Source of the DNA: Bolinopsis microptera
Lineage: Eukaryota > Ctenophora > Tentaculata > Lobata > Bolinopsidae
Direction of reading: 5' to 3'
NCBI RefSeq assembly: GCF_026151205.1
Contig: NC_087072.1
Coordinates: 10,146,169 to 10,206,168 of the forward strand
DNA length: 60,000 nucleotides
In this document: one piece after another, positions 44,668-57,768 of the stretch
Numbering within the stretch: position 1 is the stretch's first letter
Layout: every line of letters starts with the position of its first letter
Made by a program: the position numbers and the translations under genes
Notes under the pieces: generated by a model
Database searches by the model: none
The model's input: the letters and a program-made list of their open reading frames with translations, nothing else
Told to the model about the DNA's origin: nothing

Positions 44668-47600
44668 CATTATGAGTTGGTTTTTGAAGAAAAGAGCTTC
44701 TCTGATGTTGTGACTCAATTTAACAATGGGTGTCAACATATACTAAATGTACATGCTCCAGAATATTCCAAAACCATCAAAGACATTCCCACTGCTCCCT
44801 GGTTTGATGGCGAATACAAAGTTGCAAGAGCCGACAGAAGAAAGGCTGAGAAGGCCTGGAAAAAGTCAAGTCTTGACATTGATCATGATATCTTTGTTCA
44901 TTTGCGAGAGCACTGTTCAGAGCTGACTCTCAAAAAGAAAAAACTGTTTTTCTCTAATACTTTCCAAAAATACAAACACTCACAAAAGAGCCTTTACAAA
45001 TTTGTAGACACTTTCCTGGATAAAGAAAAGAACCTCACTTTACCATCTTCAGAAAATCTTCAGGAAACTGTAAATGCCTTTAACCAGTATTTTACTGAAA
45101 AAATTGAGAAAATCCGAACATCATTTCCCAACACTACTGTGACTAATAGTTCTCCAAACTTCAATGGCCAGGCATTATCTGAATTTAGAAAAGCTACTAT
45201 TTTTGAAGTAAGAGAATTGATCAAAGAATCTGGCATCAAAACCTCATCGATTGATCCACTACCTAAAGAACTCTTGTCAGAGCACCTTGAGCTAATCCTC
45301 CCTACCCTTTGTGATATTATCAACGTTTCTCTTTCAACCGGAAGTATGGAGGGAATCAAGTTAGCACATCTCACTCCCCTGATCAAAGGAGATTCCCTAG
45401 ACACTGAGAACTTAAAGAATTATAGACCCATCTCTAATCTTACATTCATCGGTAAACTCATTGAGCGCTTTGTATTAAAATGCCTCAATGAACATCTAGC
45501 CAAGAATAATCTCAACATCGACCACCAGTCTGGTTACAAAAAGCATCACAGCACAGAAACACTCCTCATTACCATAGTCAATGACCTCCTCATAGCCACT
45601 AATGAAAACACAGCAACAGTTGTAATGCTTTTAGACCTGAGTGCTGCATTCGACACAGTTGACCATATCAAACTGATCAATATATTGAAGTGTGAGATTG
45701 GGATTGCGGGAACAGCCTTGAAATGGTTCACCAGCTTCATCCGTGGTCGTTGTCAAAAAGTCAAGATAGGTGACCTAGAATCTGAAGAAATTGTAATAAA
45801 GTTTGGTGTCCCACAGGGCTCTGTCCTTGGCCCTGTGTTGTTCAATATCTACATCCGCTCAATTTACTCTTCTGTAAAATCAAAGCAATTTCTGATCCAT
45901 GGCTATGCTGATGATCACCAGATCTACAAGTCATTTTCATCCGCTACAGAATATCAAGTCCTCAGCGAAGACCTGCCCTCCTGTTTTAGAGAAATCGAGA
46001 CCTTGATGACGAATCACTTCCTTCTTCTGAATCCAACTAAAACTGAAATTATAGTTTTTGGTTCAAAACGTTTATTGTCAGAATTAGAAATTGGTGGTGT
46101 CTTCCTAAAATCTTCTGTCTGTATAAGACTTGTTAACGTTACCAAAAACCTTGGCTTTACATTGGATTCCTCTCTGACTCTAAATCCTCAGATAAAGAAG
46201 CTTAAAGCTGCAAACTGCCACAAGATGCGGAATATTGCAAAGATGAAACCATTCCTCTCTGAAGATCAAATGCAAATCATCGTACAATCTCTTGTTATTA
46301 GTTCCCTTGACTACTGCAATGCACTTTACTATGGTACTAATCATTCTGTTTTGAAACAGCTACAATCTCTGCAAAACAGAGCATGTCGCTTAGTTAAAGG
46401 TCTAAAGAGGAGAGAAGAAGTTGAGCCCTACATAAAAGAACTTCATTGGCTCAAGGTACAAGAACGTATTGAATTTAAAATACTCCTGCTAACTTTCAAA
46501 CTGCTCCATGGACTAGCACCTTCATACCTGTCAAACCTTGTCAAGTACAATCCCAGTGGTGGCAGAGATGTGTCTCTTCATTGCCCTATAAACAGTCCAC
46601 CAAGAGCCTTCTCTTCATCTGCTCCAAGATTATGGAACAACCTTCCTCAAGAAATCAGGAAATGTGTAAACATCAATGACTTTAAGGGAAAACTAAAAGC
46701 TCATCTGTTTAGAAAGTCCTTTGATATGTACTGAGTAAATAATACATTATCAGAAGATTTTTAAAATCTTCATCCTATAGCAGGTCAATTTTACGCTTTA
46801 AATTAAATTATTTTAGGCTACTAATTTTTCAGGATTTTCGGGCAACATTCGAGATATTATTCTTTTCCGTGTTTCACTGTGTCTGCCAACAAAATTGTAG
46901 TGTAGGTCAGAAAAGGAGGCTCTATCCCGGGACACCAACATTTTTTGGGTTGGCACCCAGGAGAAAGCTGCCTTATTCTTTGTACTTTGTCTCAAGTATT
47001 TTAGCATCTTCTACCACTCTGTTTATTTCACCGTCTCTAGACTTGTATGTTGCCCAGATATTTTGACATGACTGTATTGGATTTTCTGTAACATCAGTTA
47101 CTGTTCTGCAGTAAGCTTTTTTAATAATTTTGTATTGTATATTGAAGTATTCAGATTGTTTGTATATTTGGAGTTATATATATTTGGAGTCTCATACATA
47201 GATTTCTTGTGGTCATCATCTATTTTTCATATGTTTTGTTAGAAAACCTGCTAACCTTTCTTGGATATCTTCTTGTTAAAGGTGTTTCTGCCTTATTTAG
47301 TCAGGATTTAACTTGCAGCTATAAACTTCCGTTTTTAATTCCAGTCCAAGGCGAGATGCACGATCTCTACTGTCATTTAGGTATCATTTACAGCTGAGCA
47401 TAAGGGTTAAATTTAAATTATTTAACCTTTTGGTGCTGTATCAAAATAACATTAATTTATTTATTATTATTATAAAGGGTCTCAATAAGAGGTCTCGACT
47501 GCCTAGGCGTCAAACCTTGGCAGTCGGTAGTTTTCCTCTGGCCCGGGATCAGCTGACCCTAGGGACCAGAGGGTAAAGGTGTAGAGACTATGTGTATCTA

Positions 47601-47880
47601 CAAATCTTTCGAGGTTGTTTTTACAAGAGACAGGGCTTGCTACGCAAGGGAAGAAAACCGGGAGAAACAATCACAAATTATACAAATAAATATTATAAAA
47701 CCTAGCAAAAAGAAATTCAAACAATCCTACACTACTACAAATGTTTATTACATACTACAATGTAATACACGATAAATAAATGCTGTATAACCAAGAAACA
47801 GGGCTTGCAGGGCAAGGGACGGAACACAGGGACTGGCTACAGAGTGTATAAATTATTATTATTATTATTATGTGTATATT
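44668..47880 (+). mobile_element. 5'-truncated CR1/L2-type LINE
   Basis: The element starts in the linker after the endonuclease, where the frame opens at 44668 after an in-frame TGA. It carries a complete RT to 46734, then a long 3' UTR. (TTA)n runs at 47,460 and 47,850-47,873 are candidate tails. A structured 3' stretch at 47,490-47,560 (CTGCCTAGGCGTCAAACCTT and GGCAGTCGG) may be recognised by the RT. The exact 3' end is uncertain. Confidence 0.75.
44677..46734 (+). CDS. LINE reverse transcriptase ORF (uninterrupted, 685 codons, endonuclease missing)
   Basis: HAPEYSK and APWFDGEYKVARADRRKAEK mark the linker that follows the APE endonuclease in CR1/L2/Jockey-group LINEs. RT motifs follow: NYRPISNL, SGYKKHHSTET, DLSAAFDTVDH (about residue 318), GVPQGSVLGP (about 378) and GYADDHQ (about 409). 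The end contains YCNALYYG, LHWLKVQERIEFK, LHGLAPSYL and SAPRLWNNLP, the usual C-terminal blocks. No stop or frameshift interrupts it, so the insertion is young or under constraint. Without endonuclease and 5' promoter it is probably not autonomous. Confidence 0.92.
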   Translation: MVFEEKSFSDVVTQFNNGCQHILNVHAPEYSKTIKDIPTAPWFDGEYKVARADRRKAEKAWKKSSLDIDHDIFVHLREHCSELTLKKKKLFFSNTFQKYKHSQKSLYKFVDTFLDKEKNLTLPSSENLQETVNAFNQYFTEKIEKIRTSFPNTTVTNSSPNFNGQALSEFRKATIFEVRELIKESGIKTSSIDPLPKELLSEHLELILPTLCDIINVSLSTGSMEGIKLAHLTPLIKGDSLDTENLKNYRPISNLTFIGKLIERFVLKCLNEHLAKNNLNIDHQSGYKKHHSTETLLITIVNDLLIATNENTATVVMLLDLSAAFDTVDHIKLINILKCEIGIAGTALKWFTSFIRGRCQKVKIGDLESEEIVIKFGVPQGSVLGPVLFNIYIRSIYSSVKSKQFLIHGYADDHQIYKSFSSATEYQVLSEDLPSCFREIETLMTNHFLLLNPTKTEIIVFGSKRLLSELEIGGVFLKSSVCIRLVNVTKNLGFTLDSSLTLNPQIKKLKAANCHKMRNIAKMKPFLSEDQMQIIVQSLVISSLDYCNALYYGTNHSVLKQLQSLQNRACRLVKGLKRREEVEPYIKELHWLKVQERIEFKILLLTFKLLHGLAPSYLSNLVKYNPSGGRDVSLHCPINSPPRAFSSSAPRLWNNLPQEIRKCVNINDFKGKLKAHLFRKSFDMY

Positions 47881-48552
47881 GTTTGAATAATTTTTGATTT
47901 GTTGAAAAAAATTTTGAAATGGTTGGTTTGTTTTTATTTGTATAAATTAGTTGAGCCCCCTTTCTTCAACAGTACAGTGAGGATTATGTAAACATGGTAA
48001 GAAATCAGTGTAGAATAGGCGACAACACAAAAATTACATATTGTTGATGCTGTAATTGGTCTTCCAATATGAAACAACATTGTCTTCTTTAGCGCTCGAT
48101 TTTCATACTACGGCATAAATTTGCGAAAATATGCGCGGCGCGCCTTAAATTTTCATTTAAAAATACTTTTGATCGTATTTACATTGAAACCATTTGAATT
48201 ATTCTTTATCATAGTATTAAGGAAAAATGTATCAAAAATTACATTGAAGTGCCAAAAAATATAAGCGCAAAAATAACAAAATTTAAACACTTTTTTGGAT
48301 TTTATCAAATAAAAAATTATTTTGTATTTGTTAGTGTTTTGTCATTTCATGTGGTCTAAGATCAAAAATCGAAAAATGAACACCTGAAGGCTTATGATTT
48401 GTAAACAGACACCGCGCAAAATGAAAATATGTCGTAATGATAGGATGAATGCCATTTAATAAAATATTTACATAATTACCTTACAAAATTATAGCGTGAT
48501 GCGTAACTGAGCCGCGCCGCGCACTCAATTACGCTTCTCGCAACCACTTCTC

Positions 48553-48579
48553 GTTAGATCGGCGAAATGCCGATCTAAC
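48553..48579. repeat. hairpin with 11-bp stems
   Basis: GTTAGATCGGC, a 5-base loop, then GCCGATCTAAC. It stands in a GC-rich patch (GCCGCGCCGCGCACTC) inside AT-rich intergenic DNA. Similar GCCGATCTA words occur near 13,010, so it may be part of a dispersed repeat. Confidence 0.6.
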
Positions 48580-48718
48580 TGACATCGTCAATTAACTTAA
48601 AAAGGAACAAAAATACGAAACGATGAAACAGTAAGAATAAGTTTTTTGTTATTTAAAAGAAAATGTAAAAAACACCCAAAATTAAAAATTGTTTTTTTTG
48701 AGTTATTTATTGAAACAG

Positions 48719-49090
48719 ACTAACCCGGAAGTGTTCACATAGCCATGTGTATAAGCGTACTGCGTGACGCGCTTGTTTCACAAGTAGACCGCCTTTACTT
48801 TGGCGGTCGCGCGCTACTGTGCATGCAAGCGAAAGGACTCTGGTTAGAGCAACTGGAAATCAAAAACGTTAATATGCGACACTAGCTCCAAGTTTTGAAT
48901 TTAAATCAAAAGGACTTATTATTATTATTATTATATTACCTAGCTGGCTAATATCCCGCTCGGTTTATTCATGTAACCATGTGCTTTTGTGCCCCTGCAG
49001 ACGCGCTTGTTTCACAACAGTGGGCGTGCACTACTGCAAGCATAAGGGTTCTGGATCATGGATAGAGCAACTCGCGGTTCCCTTCACAAG
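48719..49090. repeat. two diverged direct copies of a ~130-bp repeat
   Basis: Copy 1 (about 48,719-48,860) and copy 2 (about 48,951-49,085) share ACGCGCTTGTTTCACAA, a TACTG-TGCATGCAAGC/TACTGCAAGC block and TAGAGCAACT, in the same order. They are separated by a (TTA)n run at 48,917-48,933. No coding or RNA identity is recognised. Confidence 0.55.
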
Positions 49091-52000
49091 CAGTTTGAAA
49101 AAAGCGCCGCGCATAGTAAGGATAGACGAGCCTGGTAAACGATATAATATTGCATATTGTAAAAGTGAAAAGGTAAATGATTTTTATTTTTGGAATAGTT
49201 CGAATGATGTGTAAGGAAAAATTTAAAAGAGGAAACTTATTGTATTAATGTGGCAAATCTTCATCCCCCTGAAAAGTGTGAATAGGGGTTTACAATTATA
49301 ATTATGTATTTCGGAATATTTATGATTTAATGAATTTGTGTTTGATAAAGTATTGATGTTGGTGGGAAAATACCTACACATCTTTTCATATAGTTTCACT
49401 ACTCTCTCAGCAGATCAGAATATTATCTGGTTTAGTATAAGTCCATTTTTATTATCTCGTCATGAAACAATCTGTGCTTTTAGAACTTTGTTTTGCATAG
49501 TACCCCATTTCTCTTCACATGGCCCATACTCAAACAGTGCAATGTATTCCAGTTCTCGTATCTCTTTTACAGACTTTTTTACAAGGACATTGACAGATGA
49601 TACTCACATTAGGCATTCATTATTGCATCTAAATTATTTCACTTGCATTAGGTTTAGAAATTTATTCTCTGGTTAACAGATTTCAAATGTTTAATTAATT
49701 TGTAGTATGACAGTAAGGTATATAAGAAGTTATTTAATTTTGCTTGGGCTATTATATTGACTATTGAGGTTTAATGATGATATGGAATTTGAATTCTATA
49801 TAAATTTACACTATGTGGTTGGGGCATTTTGCATAGTAAATATGGTTACTACTCCTATATATCATATTATTTGATTGGTATTCGATTTCTGATTATTTCT
49901 CTAGGAATATGATTATTATATCTCAATTTGGCTTTAGGTAGGGTGCCCCGCTAAAAGAACTGGATTCTTCCAGGAAGCATCCCGTGCAAAGACCTTGGTC
50001 TACATATATATTAAATTATTAACCATTCATTCTGTATGTGCACGAAAATTTATTTCAATCAAAAGTTCTTGACTTTCTTTATCGTGAGATAGCGCCACTT
50101 ACACTGCATCTCTACTACCGGACCACCTCCATTTCCATTTCAAAATAAAACCTGGTCGTGGTGACTATATCTATCGGCAAATTTTGAATAATGTGTTTGC
50201 ATGTTCATGTCTGCCTCGGGTAATTGGCAGCCATTTGTACCAAGGGGTACAGGAGTTGATGTTTTGTCTTAAATTTTGTTGCCATTCTCTGAGTGAATGT
50301 TAGACAACATAGGTTGTTCGAGGCAGTGCATTGTAGATGTTGTGGCCATTGCGGAACTGTTGAACATGTTTTGGAGAGAATGGGGCTAAAATTATTCAAG
50401 CACCTGTAGATTTGCAGAAGGAAACAGAAGGAAAGTGTCTCATTGTGTGATTGTCAAATCACTTTGAGGGCCTCGTGATCTGAGTCTGCTTTTGGGGTTT
50501 TAGGTGTGTGAGCACCTGGATTCTGGAAAAGGTGAAACAAATTTTTTAGTGAAAACAAAATTTTTAGTGGAAAAAGGTTGCTCTGGTGGCTGGGACTTTG
50601 GTCAGCACATTCCTGTGGAGGGGCTTGTTTGCAAATTTATTCACAGATGACATCCCATGAATTTCTATTCTTTCCGTAACCAAAGGTCCATAAAGGGGAA
50701 GGGGATGTCTTCATGGAAATTTTCTCAAAATCGGCTTTATAGTTGTTTCTGATAGAGGGGAGTGATATCTATCAGATTCTTTTGATCCCATGGAAAATTA
50801 TTGTTCCCAGCCGAAATTATTGCCGGTCAAAGGTCTGCCTGTTATTATATATTAACATTATTATATTCATTTAAAAATATTACAATCCTGGATTTATAGT
50901 AGGCTGTCACCCTATTAAACACTGCTAGTTTTACTCTGTTTAACACAATTACAATCTCAACTCTGATGTATCTAGACCAGTGTCCATATTCAACTTTTAT
51001 TAGGTTGCGGTTTGGTGTGAACAATAACATTAAATTGTTTTGCTCTAATTTGTATTTTTGATAAATGGCATAAAATTGAAATTTTGTTTTACTGAGAAAG
51101 TCAGAGATTATTTTCAAGAAAACGACAATTTTGAATTGTCAGCATTTGATTTTAACAAGAATTGCGCCTGTTTTTTCGTTGTGGCGGACGCTAGATTTCC
51201 ATTCACTACAAGATCAGTAAACTTTATAATATTATGCTTTAAATACGGGAAAGTGGAAACACATGTTATGTCTTTTCTGTACAAATTGGGCGTATTGCAT
51301 AATACATTAAAATACTCATGCGCCGCGCATGCACTGACTTCAGACTACTTTAAGTACACAAATCTGCAAGCAACCCTTGCGTGTGTCTTTCTGTCATGGT
51401 AACCAACAGAAGGACTGACGACATATCTAAACCCACCTACCTCGTTCTCCAAAATCCCTCTTTTTCTGCAAAACGACTATTCGTAACCTTTCACTTATCA
51501 TTTTGTCAAAATTGTGAATGGAAAAAACTATATACTGGCCGAAATTTTCTAGATACTGTCTAGTTAAAGTCTACCAAATTTCAGAATGATTTCATAAAAC
51601 TTTTAGGCAGAGTCTGGGAAACAAGTTGGCAAGATGGTCATTTTTAGGAAATCTGGTTTCAATATTTTCAGACTCCTTAAGTCTGAGAATTTCAAGCTCA
51701 TAACCAGATCAATGAATAAAATTTGAACACAATTAATCATGTTAGTCAATTATGTGTAATAATACACGCAATGTTGCAGTCATGAGATACCTGTATACAG
51801 GACGTGACGTCATGACATCCCTCTTTAATTGACAGATCATACAACAATTGTAAATAAATACCATCTAACTGTGATTAATATTCATTGAATATAAATCTAG
51901 AATAAATTTTGCAGCACATATCAATTTCACCCAAAAGAGCTTACATCATTATGATATTACATTTAACTTGTAACTTCTCAGGGCCCATGGGCCACCACGG

Positions 52001-52486
52001 TTGTTTTTGTATAACTTGTTCATAATCATGTAAGAAATTCCTAAAAGATGACCTAATCTGCAAAGATTTTTGTAATAAACTTGTAATGTAATAAAAATTA
52101 GGTTACCTTCAACCCCACAGTTTTATGTTATTTCACAAATGACTCACATTTACTTATTACTGTATTGATCTAAACGGTTTATTAATTGAATTTTAAGCCC
52201 TAAGACGGACATTCATGTCTTTGAACTGATTTGAATGTCCTCCACAGCAGATTGAAGCTTCTTTTAATTATTTAAAATTCTTCCTTATTGTATTTCTGTG
52301 TAAATTTAATTCTCATTCTAATTCTAAAATTACCTCAATTGTAAAGCTGTGGTTAACACAGCTACATCTTGTCTTTTATTTATCACCTCCTTTGTTCTTG
52401 ATCTATCTCCAATTTATTATTAATTATATATACTTAAATTCCATCATGATATTTCAGTTTAGGATGCATAATGTGCAAGATGAGAG
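49091..52486. other. intergenic DNA upstream of NFI, no gene supported
   Basis: Long AT-rich stretch. The ORFs present are short and lack motifs or splice context. It probably contains old repeats and the NFI promoter and 5' UTR. No core promoter could be placed. Confidence 0.45.
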
Positions 52487-55400
52487 ATGAATGGAATTGC
52501 ACCCATAGAACTGAACAGCTATAATAGTCCTGGATCTTTTCAACTGAAACAGGTTGGAGGATTTGTTACTTCATCTAGTAAATATGAAAGGCATAATCAC
52601 TAATTCTTTTTATTATGCTTTGGAAATTGGCGACCATCCGACCATACTTTCTCCTGAATACGAGCATGGTCGTGATGGTCGTTTGTGTGTAATTTTGGCT
52701 TCTGAACGTCGTTGTGACTTGTTGATAGGCTTTTGACCGGAGCAGAATCAGAAAATTTTTGAATTAATTAATGTGTTATGTTGTTCTACAGTCAATAAAA
52801 TCGGAAAAGTGTAACATAACCGGAGATGACGGCAATAAATGAGCACATTTGTATAAAATGTGACTAATGAACTAGCATACAGCTTCTCTTCTCAAGAAAT
52901 AGACCAAATATTGTTTTTGTCATACACTGAATAAAGTCGACCATCTATACCCATATTAATGACCATGGGCCTCAAATTTCCCCTGAAGACGACCATTATG
53001 AACGTCGTCGGATCCAATTCTGAGGGAGTCTTTAACCACGATGTTTGACGCTTTAATTAATTACTCTGAACCGTATAGTTTTGTATCAAATATTTGTTGT
53101 GATCTCGAGGTTAAATAGTTCACTATAAAATCCCCAGGAACTATTGGAAAGTCCGTGTGGTGGGGTATCAACTCGACCCCCCTCCTCTCACACCCCCAAT
53201 GTTGGAGGAGTCCACTACAGTCCAGGGGCTCACCATCCTCAGTCCTCGCCCTCCAAACCCCACTCCTTCAGGATACACAACGGACATGTCCAGCGACAAA
53301 ACCATCCGGTACGTACTGCGTCCACCACTTTCTGTAACTTTCATGGTAACTTTAAGGGATAGCTGTCATCAGTTTCTGACCTCTCCAGGGTATAGATACC
53401 CTAGATAGTCGAGCTTTGAATCATATTTATGCCCTGTGTCCAACACGTTTATTTCACAGGGCAGTTCCCAAGATATAAACCTGGATTTCGTCAGACTACC
53501 CTTCCAGTTTTCCAGCGGAGGGCACCAGAGTAACCCGTCACAGTCAGGCAGCAGTGGGGGTCCCTACTTCTCTCAGTATCCCAACGTCAGACCTAGCTTT
53601 CCAGACGATACAAAGAAAAATGTGATGGACTCAGCGAGGCAGACGCTGTTTGTTGAGAAGCTGCTACCCTACGTTAAACAATATGCTTACACTTGGTTCC
53701 ATCTCCAGGTATGAACAGATTAGTAAGGGTGTTTTATCGGCACAATTTATTTACAGTAATGCAGATGCGCTCGTTAAATATTCAACTGTTCTTCATTCTC
53801 GCACATGGCACGCAAATTGTTCACATTAAGGAAATCACTTAACTATCGATTTAGCGGTTCAGTCATAGTTATTTACAGTACGTAGGCTGTTCATGTTATC
53901 ACCATTTTAAATGCTTTTAAATTTGTATCAGATGTCAGGCACGAAATGTACGGTGAATTTGAGTAGAATATTTGTTATGTTAAAAAATATAGATTAATGT
54001 ATTATGAGTTAAACATACTGATACTGATATACTGATATACTGATATACTGATATACTGATATACTGATATACTGATATACTGATATACTGATATAGCTTC
54101 AACATTTTAAGCCCTTTCATTATGTATGTAGGGAAGGGAAGTTGAGTATCTTATAACGTTAATGACGTCATAGCCATTAGACATGATATCCGTTTATAAA
54201 TATGTAGTGGGTAGAAAATACCTCGAGTTGGCCAAGGCGGTACAGGATTACAGTTCGTGTTTTACGACGCTTTAAGAAGCAGGTTCTGGCCTCGTCACGC
54301 AGCTTTTCACTCCTTCAATATTATCTAACAATAAATAACGTGCTTCATTTTTATGTTATTAAGGGTTACATAAAATGATAAAATGATAGTATGTGTTATC
54401 TTGAGGCTTGGTAATAATCTCAAATTACGCGTAGGTTACATATATTGTTAAGCCTGGGTAATGCAGATAACGAAGAATCGTGTTATCTCTGTTGATTATA
54501 GGCAGTTTCCCCACAATGCCGTGTAATTTGAGATGTTCCAATATTATTCAAATTTCTCACCAGGCCAAGAAGCGGAAATACTACAAGTCACATGATCACA
54601 AGATGCCGCTAAGAGAGGAACAACGCTGTAAGAAGGATCTGAACGCCGAGCCTCCTGACATCAAACACAAGTGGGCCTCACGACTTCTGGCCAAATTGCG
54701 GAAGGACATAAAACCTGAGTACCAGGACGAATTTGTAGACTCGATTATCAAGAACAAACGGAGTAACGTGCGATGCATCATATCAAATCCAGATCAGAAA
54801 GGGAAGATGAGGCGGATAGACTGTCTGAGACAAGCTGACAAGGTAAACAATCAGCCCTAGTTTATTAATTTCATCATGAAGCTCTGTGTAATCTCGATGA
54901 GATCATGCTATTTGGTATATTTTGTGATAATATTTTATCTTGTTGTGAAATTTAATACTGGTGTGAAGAGTTACCAGTTTAGAGGTGGTCGGGAGTGGTT
55001 TAACAAGGTTAGGACTTACATTATGTGAACTTAGTTAGAATTAAGGAAAATGACCTAATGACTTGGCAATCTGCGCCGGTAAAAATTCTCGTCAATGGAA
55101 TTCTTAATTCTAGATGTTTTAATTCAGGTCAAACATATGTTATCATGTGATAGAATGGTCCATTGCATCGTGGAACAATCTGTCTATAAATAAAACATGG
55201 TCGAGTAGTTCTTGATTTGTAGCTAGGGCTTTGTTCAAGTCCACGATCGCGATGGGTAGAGGTTGACCTATTTATATCAATACGTCCAAAGCTGGTATGG
55301 TGTTGAACGTCATGTATTTCGTGCGTGATGAAAATTGTTGCTTCAGGTCTCTGGAGTACAAAATATATATCCGCCGTAAAACCTGACGGGAATCATTGCT

Positions 55401-57627
55401 CGATGTCAGACTTTTAGACTGCCGGAAGATTTGATAATCTGAAGTAACTGAAACATTCTAAATTAAGCTGAAAGATGAAAAAATTAGTGACATATTTCAA
55501 GAGGTTGATCTCTGATTTTATTTCAGTTAAATCCAGATTTCAGTAAATTTCAGTTAAATTCAGTTAAATTCATTAAAATAAATTAAAATAATTTTAGCAG
55601 ATCATGTTGAACTGAAATTAAAACATTATGTTATAAATAATCATGATTTCATGAAACCTGTCATGATCCGGCTCATTTAAAAGTTAAACACGTCATGGGT
55701 CAAAACTTACGAAAATTGGCACTGGCGAGCTACAATACACATGTAATAAAGTTCGAGGCTGTAACATTGTAACAAATTGAAACCTTATCCCAATACCATA
55801 TCTGGTTTAGAAATATTGTATTTGTTATTGATACGGGTGCAGTCCAAGATCTTGGCATTCTGTAGAACGTGGGTCAGCATGGTGAGCATGCATAATGTAA
55901 AGAAGAAAAGCTTCCTTGTATCTTTCGAAGCTGCAAAACAGTTAACATGCACATTGCACATGTAATGCTCTTACAATTTACAACTTACAGTTACAATGTA
56001 ATGATGTATAGGGGATATTGCGTTATTTGGGGCTCACCTTTTACTTTTGTTGTAATAAACAAAAAATGTATCATAATATCACAGAAAACCAATTTTGTTA
56101 CAAGTTTCAAAACTTCGTACTAAGAAAAATTAGATTTCCAATTTCCATTTTCCACAGATCATAAATCATTATTAATTAAACTTTTTTCAGGTTTGGAGAC
56201 TGGACCTAGTAATGGTGGTATTGTTTAAAGCATTTCCTCTGGAGTCAACTGATGGTGAACGATTGGGCAAGATGAAGTGTTGCATGCACCCTTCCTTGTG
56301 TATCCAGCCCGCTCATATTACCATAACGATACGAGAACTGGACTTTTACCTCGCCAACTTGCTGGAAAACAGGGGCAGAAAACTGGAGGACGAAAACGCT
56401 GAGGAGGACGAGGGATCCAACGCGTTTGGGGTTTTCAAAATGAAGGACATTGACACAAACTTTAGGGCACCAATAATGTTTTCCCAGTACACTCAAACAG
56501 AGGGCTACTATAACATGGAGCAGGATCAGGAGCTCAGAATGGCCAGTAAGAAAGTGAGGTTAGATCACGAGGACGAGGAAGTGAGAGGTATCAATCCTCC
56601 CAGTAGGAGAGCATCGCCCTCTGGTCTGCATGTCAACAAGAACAATATCAAGAACCCCACACCTGTCATGATATACCCGATAAACGGGAATGTGGTGACA
56701 TCCGGTCCTAGTAGTCCGAGAAACTTGTCAGGGGATCTGATCACACTCAGTGATACTCCTACCTCCCAGTCTACTCGTCAAATCGGATCTAGGCTCGTTA
56801 CACCCAGCCCTTACGGAAACGCTTTTAACTTAGCTCCAGGACAATACGCTCTACAATCCAGAGAACCATCCAATGGCAACCGACTGGGCACAGAGATCTT
56901 TAACGCCATCACTGCCAGTTCTGAGCAACCTTCTTCAAGCTCTCTTCAGTCTGAAATCAAGTATATACAGTCCAACTACACGGAACGTTCATCTTACTCT
57001 GGCAATGACAGAGAACAGTCAAACGCTGGTTCGGGTCTCGTTAACTTTGTGGAGACCAGGGAGTTTGGAGAGGACGTTGCTAAGCCTGCCATCAATAAAA
57101 GCGAGGGCTCTCCCAAGAGTGCTGCCATGTCCAAACCTCAGTGTTCCATCGCTAACATCACCAGGTCCAAGGGTGACTTTTTAGTCAGCGGTTCATCTTC
57201 CTTTAAACCTCTGAGCAGTGTGTCTGTTTCCCAGAACGATCCCAACATTCACGAGAAAATAATGAAGTCTCTGAGGAACAGTTCGCCTTTCAATATCCTG
57301 GGTCAGATGGGGAGTGGTTCGAGACACAGTTCCACCTCCACTACGCCCCGCAGTACGCCCCTCCACCTTCTAATGCCCAACCCCTGGCAACACCGGGGCG
57401 ACGGGGATGATGACATGGACGGTGCCGTCAACGCCGTCAACATCGCCAACCTGGCCCCAGAAGACATCAGCGAAGAGAGGCTGTATAACATGGTGGTGAT
57501 GAACACTACTCCAGTTATCACCCCCATCCCTACTCCCATCCCGACCCGTCCCCAATCCCGGGTGCACTCCCCCACAAACAGCGCCTTCACCCCCACCTCA
57601 AACAGCAACAAGGTTAAACCAGGTTGA
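52487..57627 (+). CDS. NFI: Nuclear Factor I (CTF/NFI) transcription factor, 5 coding exons, 733 aa
   Basis: Exons 52487-52552, 53138-53308, 53460-53708, 54564-54842 and 56191-57627 are all phase 0. The ATG at 52487 has an in-frame TGA two codons upstream. The DNA-binding domain starts in exon 3 ([16 protein letters not shown]), fills exon 4 ([37 protein letters not shown]) and ends in exon 5 ([40 protein letters not shown]). The conserved cysteines of the NFI domain are present (VRCIIS, IDCLR, MKCC, SLCIQ). NFI dimers bind TTGGC(N5)GCCAA palindromes. The long last exon is a Ser/Pro/Asn-rich transactivation region with a Pro-Thr repeat near the end ([15 protein letters not shown]). About 145 Pro/Ser/His/Gly-rich residues precede the DNA-binding domain, unlike vertebrate NFI, where it begins near the N-terminus. 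Confidence 0.96.
54016..54096. repeat. 8-bp microsatellite (ACTGATAT)n
   Basis: About nine copies of ACTGATAT in the NFI intron between 53708 and 54564, nearly perfect except for the first unit. Confidence 0.9.
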
Positions 57628-57768
57628 GGATTTTGTGCTATTATGTTTATGTTTTGTATCACGCTAGTTCCCATAGTTGTGGATTGTGTGTTCGATGAAA
57701 AGAAGGATCGTAGTTAGACAGTATGTGCACTGTGCCCCCTCTTCAGGCCTCTCTTTAGCCCAAATAAA
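57628..57768 (+). terminator. NFI 3' UTR with candidate polyadenylation signal
   Basis: A canonical AATAAA at 57763-57768 lies about 140 bp after the NFI stop codon. It is the first one downstream, so it is the likely polyadenylation signal for a short 3' UTR. Confidence 0.5.

Noticed and set aside
47490-47580. Possible tRNA-derived RNA gene in the LINE 3' region
   Set aside because: There are stem-like pairings, but no cloverleaf, anticodon arm or T-loop GGTTCRANYCC could be found.
57303-57674. Minus-strand ORF with GVG/GMG repeats
   Set aside because: It is a shadow of the Pro-rich C-terminal coding region of NFI.
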